From the NCBI GenBank assembly GCA_020832305.1, contig JAFIEV010000075.1, positions 1 through 64,000 of the forward strand: 64,000 bases of DNA, written 5' to 3'. Below the pieces are notes generated by a model. The model was not told where the DNA came from and did not search any database. It saw only the letters and a list, made by a program, of their open reading frames with translations. Positions 42,717 through 51,885 of this stretch are shown here, one piece after another (the first letter of the stretch is position 1; each line of letters starts with the position of its first letter). Made by a program: the position numbers and the translations under genes. This DNA is from Cyclobacteriaceae bacterium. Its GTDB lineage: Bacteria > Bacteroidota > Bacteroidia > Cytophagales > Cyclobacteriaceae.

Positions 42717-45700
42717 TTAAAATCTAACAGATACACCAAATACAAATGAAGAAGTAATAGGATAACCAGTTGCCGATACTTCGGGGTCCCAGCCTCTTAC
42801 AAATCGGTTGACGGTCCATACATCGGATACGTTGGTATATACCCTGAGATTTTGCATACCCATTCTATTAACAAAGGATCTTGGGATGGTATAACCAAAA
42901 TTGATGTTTTTCAATCGGAAATATCCTCCATTGATCAGCCAGAAATCAGACATGGCATAATTATTACCCAAACTTACGCGGGATAATCTTGGGTATCTCA
43001 CATTCATATTTTGTTCCGGGGTATTGTATACACTCCATGAATCGCCATCCAGAATTTGCGGAATACTACCCCAGTTTTCCATGAGTGGCGTAACCATTAA
43101 GCCCTCCAGTCGGGTATTTTGCTGGCCAACCCCTTGTATTACCAAACCCAAATCAAAGCCTTTGTACTCCAGCCTGATATTACCACCATATATATATCTT
43201 GGCAAAGATCCACCTAATAATACCCTGTCATGTTCAGGAGTGATTCTCCCATCAGGAACGCCTTCCGGTCCACTTATGTCGATATATTTTACATCACCTG
43301 CTCTTACAGCTGCATTGGTTACTGCACTATTGTTAACATCTTCCTGGGTTTGGAAAAGGCCTGCAGAACGGTATCCAAACCACTCGTCGAATTCACTGCC
43401 TTCCATTTTAACACGAGCGCCAAGCATTTGAATGCCCCCAAGGTCACCCATAATAGACCTGAAATCAGAAATATTGAAGGATACCGAATAGGTAAGTGCA
43501 TTGATATCGTCGGTCCAGCCAATGTCAAATTCCCATCCTTTGGTATACATTTCTCCTGTATTCTGATCGGGGTTATCAAAACCTATATAGTCTGGTATCT
43601 CCAGGGGCAGTAGCATATCACGGGTGGTTTTTTGATAGTACTCACCAGTCAAACGCAAGCGGTAGTTGAAGAAATTGGCATCCAGACCAATGTTCCAGGA
43701 AGTAGTGGTTTCCCAGGAAATATCGCGAATGGCGTATTGCCATTGGGCGGCAGATTGCGATGCTACTACATTAGATCCTTGATGAAACAAAGCATTGCTG
43801 AAGCCGATAGTTGACTGATAGGGATAATTACCAATTCTCTCATTACCCAGGGTACCATAAGAAGCCCTGAGTTTCATGAATGAAACTGCACCCAGCCCTT
43901 TCATAAAGGACTCTTCAGACATTACCCAACCGGCAGAAACAGAAGGAAAAGCGCCCCATCTGTATTCTTGTGCAAATCTGGATGAACCATCATATCTCAA
44001 ATTACCCTGAACAAAATATTTGCCATTGTAATTCCATGAAACGCGGCCGAAATAAGAATTGTAAGCATTTTGCCATGCGTCGCCTGCATTGTTTCTGAAT
44101 TCTAAGGGACCCAGGTTTAAGTATGGGAAATTATCAAGTAGAAACTGATCTCTTGAGGCACTCATAGATTCAAAATTGTTTTCGAAACTTTCATGACCGG
44201 CCAGCAGATCCAGCGTGTGGTTGCCAAACTTTTTGTTGTAATTGGCCAGAAACTGTGTGGTGATCTGTACAGATTCACTTCTCGATTCATTCAAAAAGGT
44301 TGAATTGGCCCATTGCAAGTTACCCAAAATTTGTGTGGGGTCATCCCAGGCCGTGTATTGTACTTCTTTCTGGAAGTTCTTGCCTTTATTGAATCCAAGG
44401 TTGGGCGACACGATGGCTGAGAATTTCAGTCCTTCTATGGGCGTATAGTCCAAACCAACCCGACCCCCGATCTGGTTTACGAAATTGTCTCTGAAACCAC
44501 CATTGTGTAACTGCCCATATATATTCGCTCCTGTTTTTCCCTCGGCTATTCTTCCATCGCGCCAGGTGGCAGCGTATACAGGTGCGTGTATGTGCATGTG
44601 ATAAATAGGATCCATGCTGGGCTGTTTGATAATCTCGCGTTTAAAAAACAAGTCAGCTACAGCACTCAGCTTTTTAGAAATGGTAATATCATTGTTTAAA
44701 CGGGCGGTAATCCTTTCATAGCTTCTGTAATCATATAAAGCGCCGAAATTGTCATAAACAATAGATGCTTTTGATCTTACGAATTCACTGCCGCCGGATA
44801 AATCTATGGCGTGACGTTGCCTTGGGGCGGTACTGTTTAATATCAGACCCATCCAATCAGTGTCGGGAAACAGATCCGGATTATCTGCATTTAATGCTCC
44901 ATAATTTTGGATCCAATCCTGAGGATACAGTGGAAATTCACTTCCCTGATTTTGATTGTCATTCCACCTGAGTTCATTTGTGAGCTCCATATAGCGGGTT
45001 ACATCAACATATCTCGGGAGGCGCGTTGGCGTTTCCACACCGTATTCCATATTGTAGTTCAAACTGATCTGACCTTTTTTAGCGCGTTTGGTGGTAACCA
45101 CGATTACACCGGCAGCAGCGCGGGATCCATAAATAGATGCAGAGGCAGCATCTTTCAAGACAGAGATGCTCTCGATGTCTTCAGGGTTTATGTCGTCGAT
45201 ATTGTTTATGGGTACACCATCCATGATAATCAGAGGATTGCTGTCACCAATGGTTGTTATACCGCGAAGGCGTATGGTTGCAGATGAACCAGGTGCGTTG
45301 TTTGTACGGGTCACCATTACGCCCGGTACAGCGCCTTGCAAGGCCTGTGATACCTGGGATGTACGTCTTTCAGAGATTTCGCCACCTTCCAGTACCGAAA
45401 CTGCACCGGTAATATCACTTTTCTTCTGAGTACCATAACCAACCACAACGATTTCATCCAACGCTGTTACATCAGCAGTAAGTGAAAGGTTGATAATGCT
45501 TCTGTTGCCCACCGATACTTCCTCGCTTATGAATCCTACAGAGCTAAACACCAGAATGGTTTCAGGCCCTGGAATATTCAGGTTATAGTTGCCATCCATA
45601 TCGGTAACCGTACCCTGATTGGTGCCTTTTATAACTACGTTAACCCCGGGTACGCCCTCAGGGTTGTCGGGAGAAGTTACTTTTCCGCTGATCGGCGTCC

Positions 45701-46100
45701 CTTGAAATACCACTTCAATATCCTCAATTGTTTCATTTTGAAGAGTTTTTACTGTAATGGTATTATTGATTTGCTTGAAGTGCATAGAAGACTGCCTGGA
45801 TATTTCGAGCAGCACATCAGCCAGGCTGGTTTCTGAAAAATTTAAATTCACATTGGCAGCATTTCTCAAATCTTTTTCTTTGTAGGTGAAATAAAAATTT
45901 GTCTGCTTCTCCAATATATTGAAGACTCTTTTAAGACTTACCTCATTCAGCTCTACACTCACCGTTACATCTTTAACACTTTTAATTTGTGCTTCTCCAT
46001 GATTGGCCAGCAGTGTGGTAAAGATCATTACCTGCACAATAAAGCCATACACCGAAAATTTACTCAACATAAGTAAATAGTTTAGATAGTTTTTTTTCAT
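42717..46100 (-). CDS. susC: SusC-type TonB-dependent transporter with STN domain (PUL 2)
   Basis: Outer-membrane oligosaccharide importer of 1127 residues. The start is ATG 46100 (MKKNYLNYLLMLSK); the frame extends 19 codons upstream but those residues do not resemble a signal. An STN domain (about 45-115; SLKRVFNILEKQTNFYFTYK) is followed by a carboxypeptidase-like domain (GVPGVNVVIKGTNQGTVTD), the TonB-box region DEIVVVGYGTQKKSDITGA, the plug (IRLRGITTIGDSNPLIIMDG) and the barrel ending SSFVFGVSVRF. Its N-terminal 200 residues closely resemble the PUL 1 SusC. It is expected to signal to FecR at 46246-47295. Confidence 0.96.
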   Translation of the reverse strand: MKKNYLNYLLMLSKFSVYGFIVQVMIFTTLLANHGEAQIKSVKDVTVSVELNEVSLKRVFNILEKQTNFYFTYKEKDLRNAANVNLNFSETSLADVLLEISRQSSMHFKQINNTITVKTLQNETIEDIEVVFQGTPISGKVTSPDNPEGVPGVNVVIKGTNQGTVTDMDGNYNLNIPGPETILVFSSVGFISEEVSVGNRSIINLSLTADVTALDEIVVVGYGTQKKSDITGAVSVLEGGEISERRTSQVSQALQGAVPGVMVTRTNNAPGSSATIRLRGITTIGDSNPLIIMDGVPINNIDDINPEDIESISVLKDAASASIYGSRAAAGVIVVTTKRAKKGQISLNYNMEYGVETPTRLPRYVDVTRYMELTNELRWNDNQNQGSEFPLYPQDWIQNYGALNADNPDLFPDTDWMGLILNSTAPRQRHAIDLSGGSEFVRSKASIVYDNFGALYDYRSYERITARLNNDITISKKLSAVADLFFKREIIKQPSMDPIYHMHIHAPVYAATWRDGRIAEGKTGANIYGQLHNGGFRDNFVNQIGGRVGLDYTPIEGLKFSAIVSPNLGFNKGKNFQKEVQYTAWDDPTQILGNLQWANSTFLNESRSESVQITTQFLANYNKKFGNHTLDLLAGHESFENNFESMSASRDQFLLDNFPYLNLGPLEFRNNAGDAWQNAYNSYFGRVSWNYNGKYFVQGNLRYDGSSRFAQEYRWGAFPSVSAGWVMSEESFMKGLGAVSFMKLRASYGTLGNERIGNYPYQSTIGFSNALFHQGSNVVASQSAAQWQYAIRDISWETTTSWNIGLDANFFNYRLRLTGEYYQKTTRDMLLPLEIPDYIGFDNPDQNTGEMYTKGWEFDIGWTDDINALTYSVSFNISDFRSIMGDLGGIQMLGARVKMEGSEFDEWFGYRSAGLFQTQEDVNNSAVTNAAVRAGDVKYIDISGPEGVPDGRITPEHDRVLLGGSLPRYIYGGNIRLEYKGFDLGLVIQGVGQQNTRLEGLMVTPLMENWGSIPQILDGDSWSVYNTPEQNMNVRYPRLSRVSLGNNYAMSDFWLINGGYFRLKNINFGYTIPRSFVNRMGMQNLRVYTNVSDVWTVNRFVRGWDPEVSATGYPITSSFVFGVSVRF

Positions 46101-46107
46101 ACCTTTA
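46100..46107 (+). promoter_or_regulatory. Antisense -7-like element TACCTTTA
   Basis: A 7-of-8 match to TAnnTTTG on the plus strand, overlapping the susC start codon at the same place as the exact match in PUL 1 (22038-22045). A TTTAG about 19 bases upstream (46081) could serve as a weak -33 element. Confidence 0.35.
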
Positions 46108-46112
46108 AGGGT

Positions 46113-46176
46113 TAATTGTTTACAATAACATTCCAGGGAGTGAAATGACCTTACCACAGATTTTCACTCCTTTTTT
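46113..46176 (+). ncRNA. Candidate cis-antisense sRNA over the susC leader of PUL 2
   Basis: On the plus strand GGAGTGAAAT (46137-46146) pairs with ATTTTCACTCC (46160-46170) and is followed by six T residues, a terminator shape facing away from the PUL genes. Upstream is a small near-palindrome GTTAATTGT/ACAATAAC (46111-46129). The predicted RNA is about 65 nt and lies wholly between fecR and susC. Position, orientation and promoter placement match the PUL 1 candidate although the sequences differ. The 5' end is estimated. Confidence 0.48.
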
Positions 46177-46245
46177 ATTTGAATATGGATTGCCTTTTGC
46201 GGCAATAAATTGGGGTTTACGTCTTAAATATCATCATAGGCTACA

Positions 46246-47295
46246 TTATTTAATGAATACTTTATCTTTTTTAATTTCATAATTACGGTTAACGTAAAAA
46301 CATATACTTTGTACAACGTTAATCAGCGTCTCATCCTTAAACTTTCCGGATACTTTTTCCTGAAGGTCAACACCTGAATCAGGATGGATTTCCACACCAT
46401 ACCAGCGCTCAAGCTCCAGAAATACATCTTTTAATGTAGATTGTTCGAAGATCAAAATCCCTTCAGTCCACAAGATGCCATTGGCGTTGTGGGGTATGAT
46501 TTTAGTGTGCTTTTTTGTATCAGCTTGTAATGACAATTGCTCACCTTCTGTAAGTGAAATGGCGGTTGCTCCTTTTGATATGTCTACCTCTACTTTGCCA
46601 GAGACCAGATATACATGATGCTTGAGGTCATTAGGATATGCAGAAACATTGAAGGTTGTACCCAATACACGGGTTGATAAACTCGGGGTTTCTACGATAA
46701 ATGGCAATTCCTCATTTTCAACGACATCAAAAAAAGCCTCTCCACTTAAAAATATTTTTCTGTGATCCTGTCCGAATGATTCTGCAAAACGGATGCTGCT
46801 TTCTGCATTGAGCTTTACAGTGCTGCCATCTGGCAGTCGCAAAGGCAGCTTTTCTCCCCTCAGGGTTTGATGATGGATCGATTTTTCCTGAGTTGGCACC
46901 TCCACTAAGTTTTCTTCCTGCAATACCAAACCCGACTTCGCTATCAGATACCAGGTAAGAACACCTGAAATGAGAAATACTGAAATGACGGCTGCATATG
47001 AAAACCATTCTTTTGGAATGGATATAGTAATGCTCCGGTGTGCTTTTTCTGATTTTCTAATGGATGTATGTATGCGCTGCAATAGTTTTTTTTCTCTTTG
47101 CGCATCAAAAAGTGACTCAGGAACAGAAAGAGTTTTTATCAGGTATATGGCTTCGGTAATTTGCTGTTCTTTTTCAGGATGTCCCTCCATCCACTTCTGC
47201 CAAAACTGAGAAGCTTCCGGCTTATCGAACATTACCCATTGCTTAAAATAAGCATCGCAGGCAAAATCTTCAGCTGTATACTTTGTATAATCCAT
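46246..47295 (-). CDS. FecR-family anti-sigma factor (PUL 2)
   Basis: Inner-membrane anti-sigma factor of 349 residues. The cytoplasmic part has FACDAYFKQWVMFDKPEASQ and FWQKWMEGHP. A membrane helix lies at about residues 103-119 (YAAVISVFLISGVLTWYL). The periplasmic domain shows KLPLRLPDGSTVKLNAESS, RKIFLSGEAFFDVVENEELP and LGTTFNVSAYP, and the DUF4974-type end LKDVFLELERWYGVEI. It controls the ECF sigma factor 164 bases upstream and senses the STN domain of SusC. Confidence 0.93.
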   Translation of the reverse strand: MDYTKYTAEDFACDAYFKQWVMFDKPEASQFWQKWMEGHPEKEQQITEAIYLIKTLSVPESLFDAQREKKLLQRIHTSIRKSEKAHRSITISIPKEWFSYAAVISVFLISGVLTWYLIAKSGLVLQEENLVEVPTQEKSIHHQTLRGEKLPLRLPDGSTVKLNAESSIRFAESFGQDHRKIFLSGEAFFDVVENEELPFIVETPSLSTRVLGTTFNVSAYPNDLKHHVYLVSGKVEVDISKGATAISLTEGEQLSLQADTKKHTKIIPHNANGILWTEGILIFEQSTLKDVFLELERWYGVEIHPDSGVDLQEKVSGKFKDETLINVVQSICFYVNRNYEIKKDKVFIK

Positions 47296-47459
47296 GTATA
47301 TTTATTTGTATACAGAGAGACGGTATATTAGAAAATCTCATTGTTTTTATTTGATTTTGTGGAATTATTATAATGTGAAATGATTTTTTATTAAAAAGTT
47401 GCCATTATCACATCCATTCAATGGATTTGTTGTAAATATATTAAAATCAAAAGGGGGTA

Positions 47460-48089
47460 TCAATACACTGAGCCAGACATCAGGCTCAGTAAAACTATGC
47501 CAGAAAGGGTAAGATGCGTTCGAATGAATTTAAATGCCTGGGAAGCAAGATTATGTGCATGCCTTTTATCAATTTCGAGAATCTCCGCTATTTTGTCATA
47601 GGTCAAATTGTGGTAGAATCGAAGCAGTATAACTTCTTTTTGCCTTTTGCTCAACAGCTCAATAATGTTTCTTATTTTATAATTCCGGTCTTCTTCTTCT
47701 CCTTCTTCATTGATGGTTCCATCGGTATGAGCAACATTGGCTAAAAGATTGGCATAATCAGATTCTCTGATAAATGTCTGGCTATGAGATCGGTTTATTT
47801 TCAGTAATTTTCTTCTGAAGGACACTAATACATAAATCTTTATGTCTTTAATGCCCTGCAGTTGATCTTTTTTACCCCATAATTCAAGAAACAAATCATG
47901 TATGCAGTCTTCAACCAGCTGCTCATCTCCGATCATTTTCATGCCATAGCCAAAAAGGTTATAGGCCATTTCCCCATAAAACCGGTCAAATGCCTTTTCA
48001 TCGCCTTTTTGGATCTTACACCATAAGGCATTCAAAGTGTCCCTATCGCAAGGCTCAAAATCCCGGTATGTGGATCTGACAAATTTCAT
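47460..48089 (-). CDS. ECF RNA polymerase sigma-70 factor (PUL 2)
   Basis: Extracytoplasmic-function sigma factor of 209 residues. Region 2: GDEKAFDRFYGEMAYNLFGY and EDCIHDLFLELWGKKDQL. Region 4: LLSKRQKEVILLRFYHNLTY, then DKIAEILEIDKRHAHNLASQ. A hydrophobic C-terminal tail (LSGIVLLSLMSGSVY) matches the PUL-associated class and the PUL 1 sigma factor. The start is ATG 48089. It is divergent from the esterase/FGE-like gene at 48380, and the two share a 290-base promoter region. It probably activates the downstream susCD operon. Confidence 0.93.
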   Translation of the reverse strand: MKFVRSTYRDFEPCDRDTLNALWCKIQKGDEKAFDRFYGEMAYNLFGYGMKMIGDEQLVEDCIHDLFLELWGKKDQLQGIKDIKIYVLVSFRRKLLKINRSHSQTFIRESDYANLLANVAHTDGTINEEGEEEDRNYKIRNIIELLSKRQKEVILLRFYHNLTYDKIAEILEIDKRHAHNLASQAFKFIRTHLTLSGIVLLSLMSGSVY

Positions 48090-48379
48090 TTTTTTCCTGG
48101 GTTATCACAATGTTAAGCTATTTTTGAAAAATACACAATAAAGTGGCCTAAAATTTACTATAAAATGGTGCATTTATTATCTTTGATCTTACGCTTAACG
48201 AAAATATTCCGCATCCGACTTCTGTTTCGGCTATTTGACTGATTTACAGCATATATTTCATGCTTTTTAAGTATGCCTATGTTTAATCTTTTTATTAGGC
48301 ATTAGGCTGTAATAGTATTGCTGCGGGTATAGATTTTTGTAGTGTTTCGTTGTTGATCGTCATTTAATAATATTTAAAT

Positions 48380-50743
48380 ATGTGGTTTAAATATAGTCGA
48401 TACATTGCCTACTGTAGACAGGTAATAAATGGTAAATTCATCATAGCAGTATGTTTGTCAATATGGCTTTTTTATCCAGGTTTGGTTTTTTCTATTCAAG
48501 GTGATATATGCCCCTTGCTTCCGAAATCGTTAATCCAGCATGAAGCACAGCTTCTCAGAGAAGCCCTGGATGTGAAACCTTTCATATTGCAACAGGGTTA
48601 CCGGCAATATGATCTGGTACAAGCCAGTGTAAATACCTGGGATGACTCCAGGGATTTGGCGATTCGATTGATTTTGCCGCATGATTCGATACCGGGTCCT
48701 TACCCTGTAGTGGTATATGTACATGGCGGTGGTTTTATAGGTGGTAGTCCGCTTATCGATGTAGAGAATAAAAAAGATCCATTTTCTTCCTCATTTCGGG
48801 CATTGCTGAATGAAGGTTTTGCCGTTGCTTCCGTTGGTTACCGACTGGCTCGTGAGGCCGGATGGCCAGCACCCATTGCAGATATATTGAGTGCCATGCG
48901 CTTTTTGCATCTTCATGGAGAAAACTGGGATGTAAAGTCGGATCAATTTGGTCTGATTGGTCATAGCGCCGGTGCACGCATTGTTGCTTTGCTGGGGATG
49001 GTGCCACAGGATGCCTTTCATCGCCAGGATTTACCATGGGGAGATCATCAGGTTTCCATCGCAGCAACCTTGCTTTGGGCTGGCACAGCACTCTCCTTTC
49101 CTGAATTGCATAACTGGGAAGAATTTGGGAAGCCCCGCGATTCCAGTGTACCACGTCTTCACTTTGGTGAACACCCCGCCCATTATGAATCAACGCGTCA
49201 TAGGTTGCGGATCAGAAACAATGCGCCGCATCTATCTATGGCCTTACCTCCTTTACATATGGTGCGTGGCGACAATGACTACGGAGGCGATCACCGGGAT
49301 GCCATGCGGGCAGTACATATATGGCAGAAATTAGGGGCTCCCGCCAGTCTCGCCATACATCCCGGGGGGCATAATACCACGGGCCCTCCCGATGAAATGC
49401 TGCATTTTATGCATACATATCTACGAAGTAAAAGGATAAACCGAAAACGAAACGGTCCAGAGGCAGCTAGAATTTTACTCGAAATCGATGAGCCTATACT
49501 CGCCATTGAAGTCTTAAATGCGCATTATACCGAAAATGGCGGCACTAAAGCGCCGAAGGGAAAATGGATTTTTTCTTCCGGAGGTGAAGTTTTCTGGTTG
49601 CCAGACCATAGCGATTGGTCACGGGAAGATAAAGCACTGGCATGGGAAATACGCGAGCGTCTGGCAACCATAGAATCCAGGGCAGCCGAAGGCTTTATGT
49701 TGCAGTATGAATGGACCCGGGCTCTGGAATCTGCCGAAAATGCCATAAAGTTGTCCGATGGCGATAAGGAAATGCAGGAAATGTATAACCGGATTAAAAC
49801 CGAGGCCGAAAAAGAAAAACAGGTTTTTGAGAGCCTTGCGGAGGCCAATCGTCGATTACTGGCAGGAGAAAAATTCGGTCTTATCTCTGCTGACTTGAAA
49901 AAGATTGATGATGCAAGACTGAAGCAGCTTTTGCATGCATACAGAAAAAATAAAAAGACTGGAAAGCTGCCTGTATGGGCCAGACATGGTGGTATTGATC
50001 TCTATGGGGTATATGCTGACCTGGATCTGGGTCACGGGCATTTTATTCGTTTTAGAAGGGTAGAACCCGGAACCTGGGATCTTCCGGAAGCCCTGAGGTA
50101 CCGCAATCATGTCGATGAACCCTTCGTTTCCAGGGTTGATATCCCCGATGCGTTCTGGCTGGCTGAGGCACCCCTTACCATAGCACAATGGCAGGCGGCA
50201 ATGGGAGAATCCATTTCTGACAGTTCAGGACTTCCTGTCACCGGTAAAAACTATTTGGAAATACTGGATTGGCTTCAAAAAGCGAGTTCGGGATATGCAG
50301 ATATGGGAATGACCCTGCGCTTGCCAACTGAGCAGGAATGGCTGCATGCAGCTACAAAGTGTGGCCGAAACGATGTACAGGCGGCAAAAGAACTACATGC
50401 AGCACATGCGGGAAATATAGATCCTCAGAATCCGGCGCCCTTGCCGGTTTACAGCGTTTTACCTGATTTGGGCGGCTTTTATGGCTTTTTGGGAGGTGTG
50501 CAGGAATGGACTTCTTCGCCCGATCGCCGCAAGGCCTGGTTTACCGATGAGGATGGGAGGCAGCGGATTTTTGCCTACCCCATGGCCCGGGGTGGCGCCT
50601 GGTCAAGTATGCCGCAAGTTCTTGGGTTTCACATACGCCATCACCAGCGACATACCAACCGGCAGGATGACCTGGGTTTTAGACCAGTTATTGGCGAAGG
50701 ACCCGGACAAGAAAACTGGCTGAAGCCTATAGAGGTGCAGTAA
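48380..50743 (+). CDS. Esterase fused to an FGE-like (SUMF1-family) domain
   Basis: A 787-residue exported protein in three parts. The N-terminal hydrophobic signal is at about 19-39. An alpha/beta-hydrolase domain (about 75-350) has the oxyanion motif HGGGF (115-119), nucleophile S196 in GHSAG, acid D298 or D300 in RGDNDYGGDH, and H331 in GGHN. A helical, charged linker covers about 360-540. The C-terminal domain (about 550-775) follows the FGE/SUMF1 pattern: RLPTEQEWLHA (647-657), GFLGGVQEW (702-710), RGGAW (737-741) and LGFRPV (765-770). The paired cysteines of true aerobic FGE are absent; C661 is the only cysteine there, so it is unlikely to make formylglycine. It lies divergent from the PUL 2 sigma factor. 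Confidence 0.85.
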   Translation: MWFKYSRYIAYCRQVINGKFIIAVCLSIWLFYPGLVFSIQGDICPLLPKSLIQHEAQLLREALDVKPFILQQGYRQYDLVQASVNTWDDSRDLAIRLILPHDSIPGPYPVVVYVHGGGFIGGSPLIDVENKKDPFSSSFRALLNEGFAVASVGYRLAREAGWPAPIADILSAMRFLHLHGENWDVKSDQFGLIGHSAGARIVALLGMVPQDAFHRQDLPWGDHQVSIAATLLWAGTALSFPELHNWEEFGKPRDSSVPRLHFGEHPAHYESTRHRLRIRNNAPHLSMALPPLHMVRGDNDYGGDHRDAMRAVHIWQKLGAPASLAIHPGGHNTTGPPDEMLHFMHTYLRSKRINRKRNGPEAARILLEIDEPILAIEVLNAHYTENGGTKAPKGKWIFSSGGEVFWLPDHSDWSREDKALAWEIRERLATIESRAAEGFMLQYEWTRALESAENAIKLSDGDKEMQEMYNRIKTEAEKEKQVFESLAEANRRLLAGEKFGLISADLKKIDDARLKQLLHAYRKNKKTGKLPVWARHGGIDLYGVYADLDLGHGHFIRFRRVEPGTWDLPEALRYRNHVDEPFVSRVDIPDAFWLAEAPLTIAQWQAAMGESISDSSGLPVTGKNYLEILDWLQKASSGYADMGMTLRLPTEQEWLHAATKCGRNDVQAAKELHAAHAGNIDPQNPAPLPVYSVLPDLGGFYGFLGGVQEWTSSPDRRKAWFTDEDGRQRIFAYPMARGGAWSSMPQVLGFHIRHHQRHTNRQDDLGFRPVIGEGPGQENWLKPIEVQ

Positions 50744-50886
50744 TGGAGATGATTGTTGCTGGCTCGGTGTGCGTGGTGACGGTAAAGAATAGCTTCATGG
50801 CTTGATAGCTGGAAAGTCGAAGTTAATTGTTAAGGGTTAATTGTTAATGGTTAATTGGTGTCGGAGAAAACTCCTCCTACATGGAA

Positions 50887-51026
50887 GGTAATGATTTAGC
50901 TTTTCGTTCCCTACGAACTACGATTTAACAAAGAAAGAATCAAGATATGCGATAGCAGATATGCGATATGTGATTTGAGATTTAAAAATCGCCAATCTCA
51001 AATCACAATTCACCTTGCTACGAGCT
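50887..51026. repeat. Direct repeat, copy 1 (140 bp)
   Basis: Runs from GGTAATGATTTAGCTTTTCG through AATCAAGATATGCGAT to AAATCACAATTCACCTTGCT. It differs from copy 2 (51300-51425) by an internal duplication of 14 bases (AGCAGATATGCGAT) and a few substitutions near its end. Confidence 0.85.
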
Positions 51027-51080
51027 ATCAGTTACGAGCCCCGAGCTAATCCTACCCACGCCTTCTTTACCCTTCCCCTT

Positions 51081-51100
51081 GTTGGTGTTTTTCCACCAAC
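51081..51100. repeat. Hairpin GTTGGTG/CACCAAC variant
   Basis: Arms GTTGGTG and CACCAAC (the latter overlapping CCACCAAC) pair across a TTTTTC loop. It resembles the copy at 30711-30735 and shares the flanking context CTTTACCCTTC, so it is a second subtype of the dispersed hairpin. Confidence 0.65.
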
Positions 51101-51299
51101 TAGCACAGATACCTTTATCGGTATTTTCTCCGATCGGCTAACTGAAAATAGGATCCTCGTGGCAAATGAAGCTGGGCTGTGAAATGTTTTTATTTTGATA
51201 ATCATTTTTGTGTAACCCCTTCCAGCTTCCAGCTAATGCAACGAACTCTGAGCTAGTTCCAAGGAGGTGGTTGTCGGAGAAAACTCCTCCAACAGGGAG

Positions 51300-51425
51300 G
51301 GTAATGATTTAGCTTTTCGTTCCCTACGAACTACGATTTAACAAAGAAAGAATCAAGATATGCGATATGTGATTTGAGATTTAAAAATCGCCAATCTCAA
51401 ATCACAATTCACATTGCTCCGAGCT
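51300..51425. repeat. Direct repeat, copy 2 (126 bp)
   Basis: Near-identical to 50887-51026 without the 14-base internal duplication. It is preceded by a GTTGTCGGAG hairpin at 51270. Confidence 0.85.
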
Positions 51426-51542
51426 CCGAGCTCTCCGCTCCAAGCTAAACCTCCAGGGCTAATTATGCATTTATTTTTTCTATCAACCCTGAATGGGGTT
51501 GAATTTGAAAGAATTCCTTTTGACCTTCAGCTTCGATCGCGA

Positions 51543-51857
51543 TTAATCCATGTGAAAAACGCTTGTTAAACCTGTAACCACGGGTGAATTATCAGGATTA
51601 ACCTCCATGATGTCAGACATATAATCCCACCATTTTTTGACTATTTCTCTATGGGGTAATTTACCGGCCGTATTATTTTGAGCCAATTTTTGCACTGCAA
51701 AAAGGATATTGGTTTCCTCATCCAGGAATATGGAATAATCGTAAACGCCTGCATTTTGTAACTCTTTAAGCAAATCAGGCCAGATTTCATCGTGCCTTTT
51801 TTTATATTCTTCTTTGAAACCAGGCAACAATTTCATTTTAAATCCAACAATCTCCAT
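51543..51857 (-). CDS. rhaM: L-rhamnose mutarotase
   Basis: Cytoplasmic enzyme of 104 residues that interconverts alpha and beta anomers of L-rhamnose (RhaM, formerly DUF718). Family signatures: FKMKLLPGFKEEYKKRHDEI, WPDLLKELQNAGVYDYSIFL, VKKWWDYMSDIM and NPDNSPVVTGLTSVFHMD, with the key His22 in KRHDEIWP, Tyr and the WW pair. It starts 28 bases after the GH106 rhamnosidase and is evidently in the same operon, so rhamnose released outside is used inside. Related L-fucose mutarotases of this fold exist, but the GH106 partner favours rhamnose. Confidence 0.9.
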   Translation of the reverse strand: MEIVGFKMKLLPGFKEEYKKRHDEIWPDLLKELQNAGVYDYSIFLDEETNILFAVQKLAQNNTAGKLPHREIVKKWWDYMSDIMEVNPDNSPVVTGLTSVFHMD

Positions 51858-51885
51858 TTTTAAGATTTTTTATGTTTTACCTACA

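Larger units (their letters stand above)
50744..51542. repeat. Repeat-rich spacer
   Basis: No gene is visible. A near-identical direct repeat of 126-140 bp occurs twice (50887-51026 and 51300-51425), each preceded by a GTCGGAG/CTCC hairpin. Between them is a GTTGGTG/CACCAAC hairpin (51081-51100). CTACGAGCT-type words and GTTAATTGTTAA words fill the rest. It separates two convergent units. Confidence 0.75.

Noticed and set aside
48380-50743. Genuine formylglycine-generating enzyme
   Set aside because: The domain family fits but the active-site cysteine pair is absent, so it was called FGE-like only.
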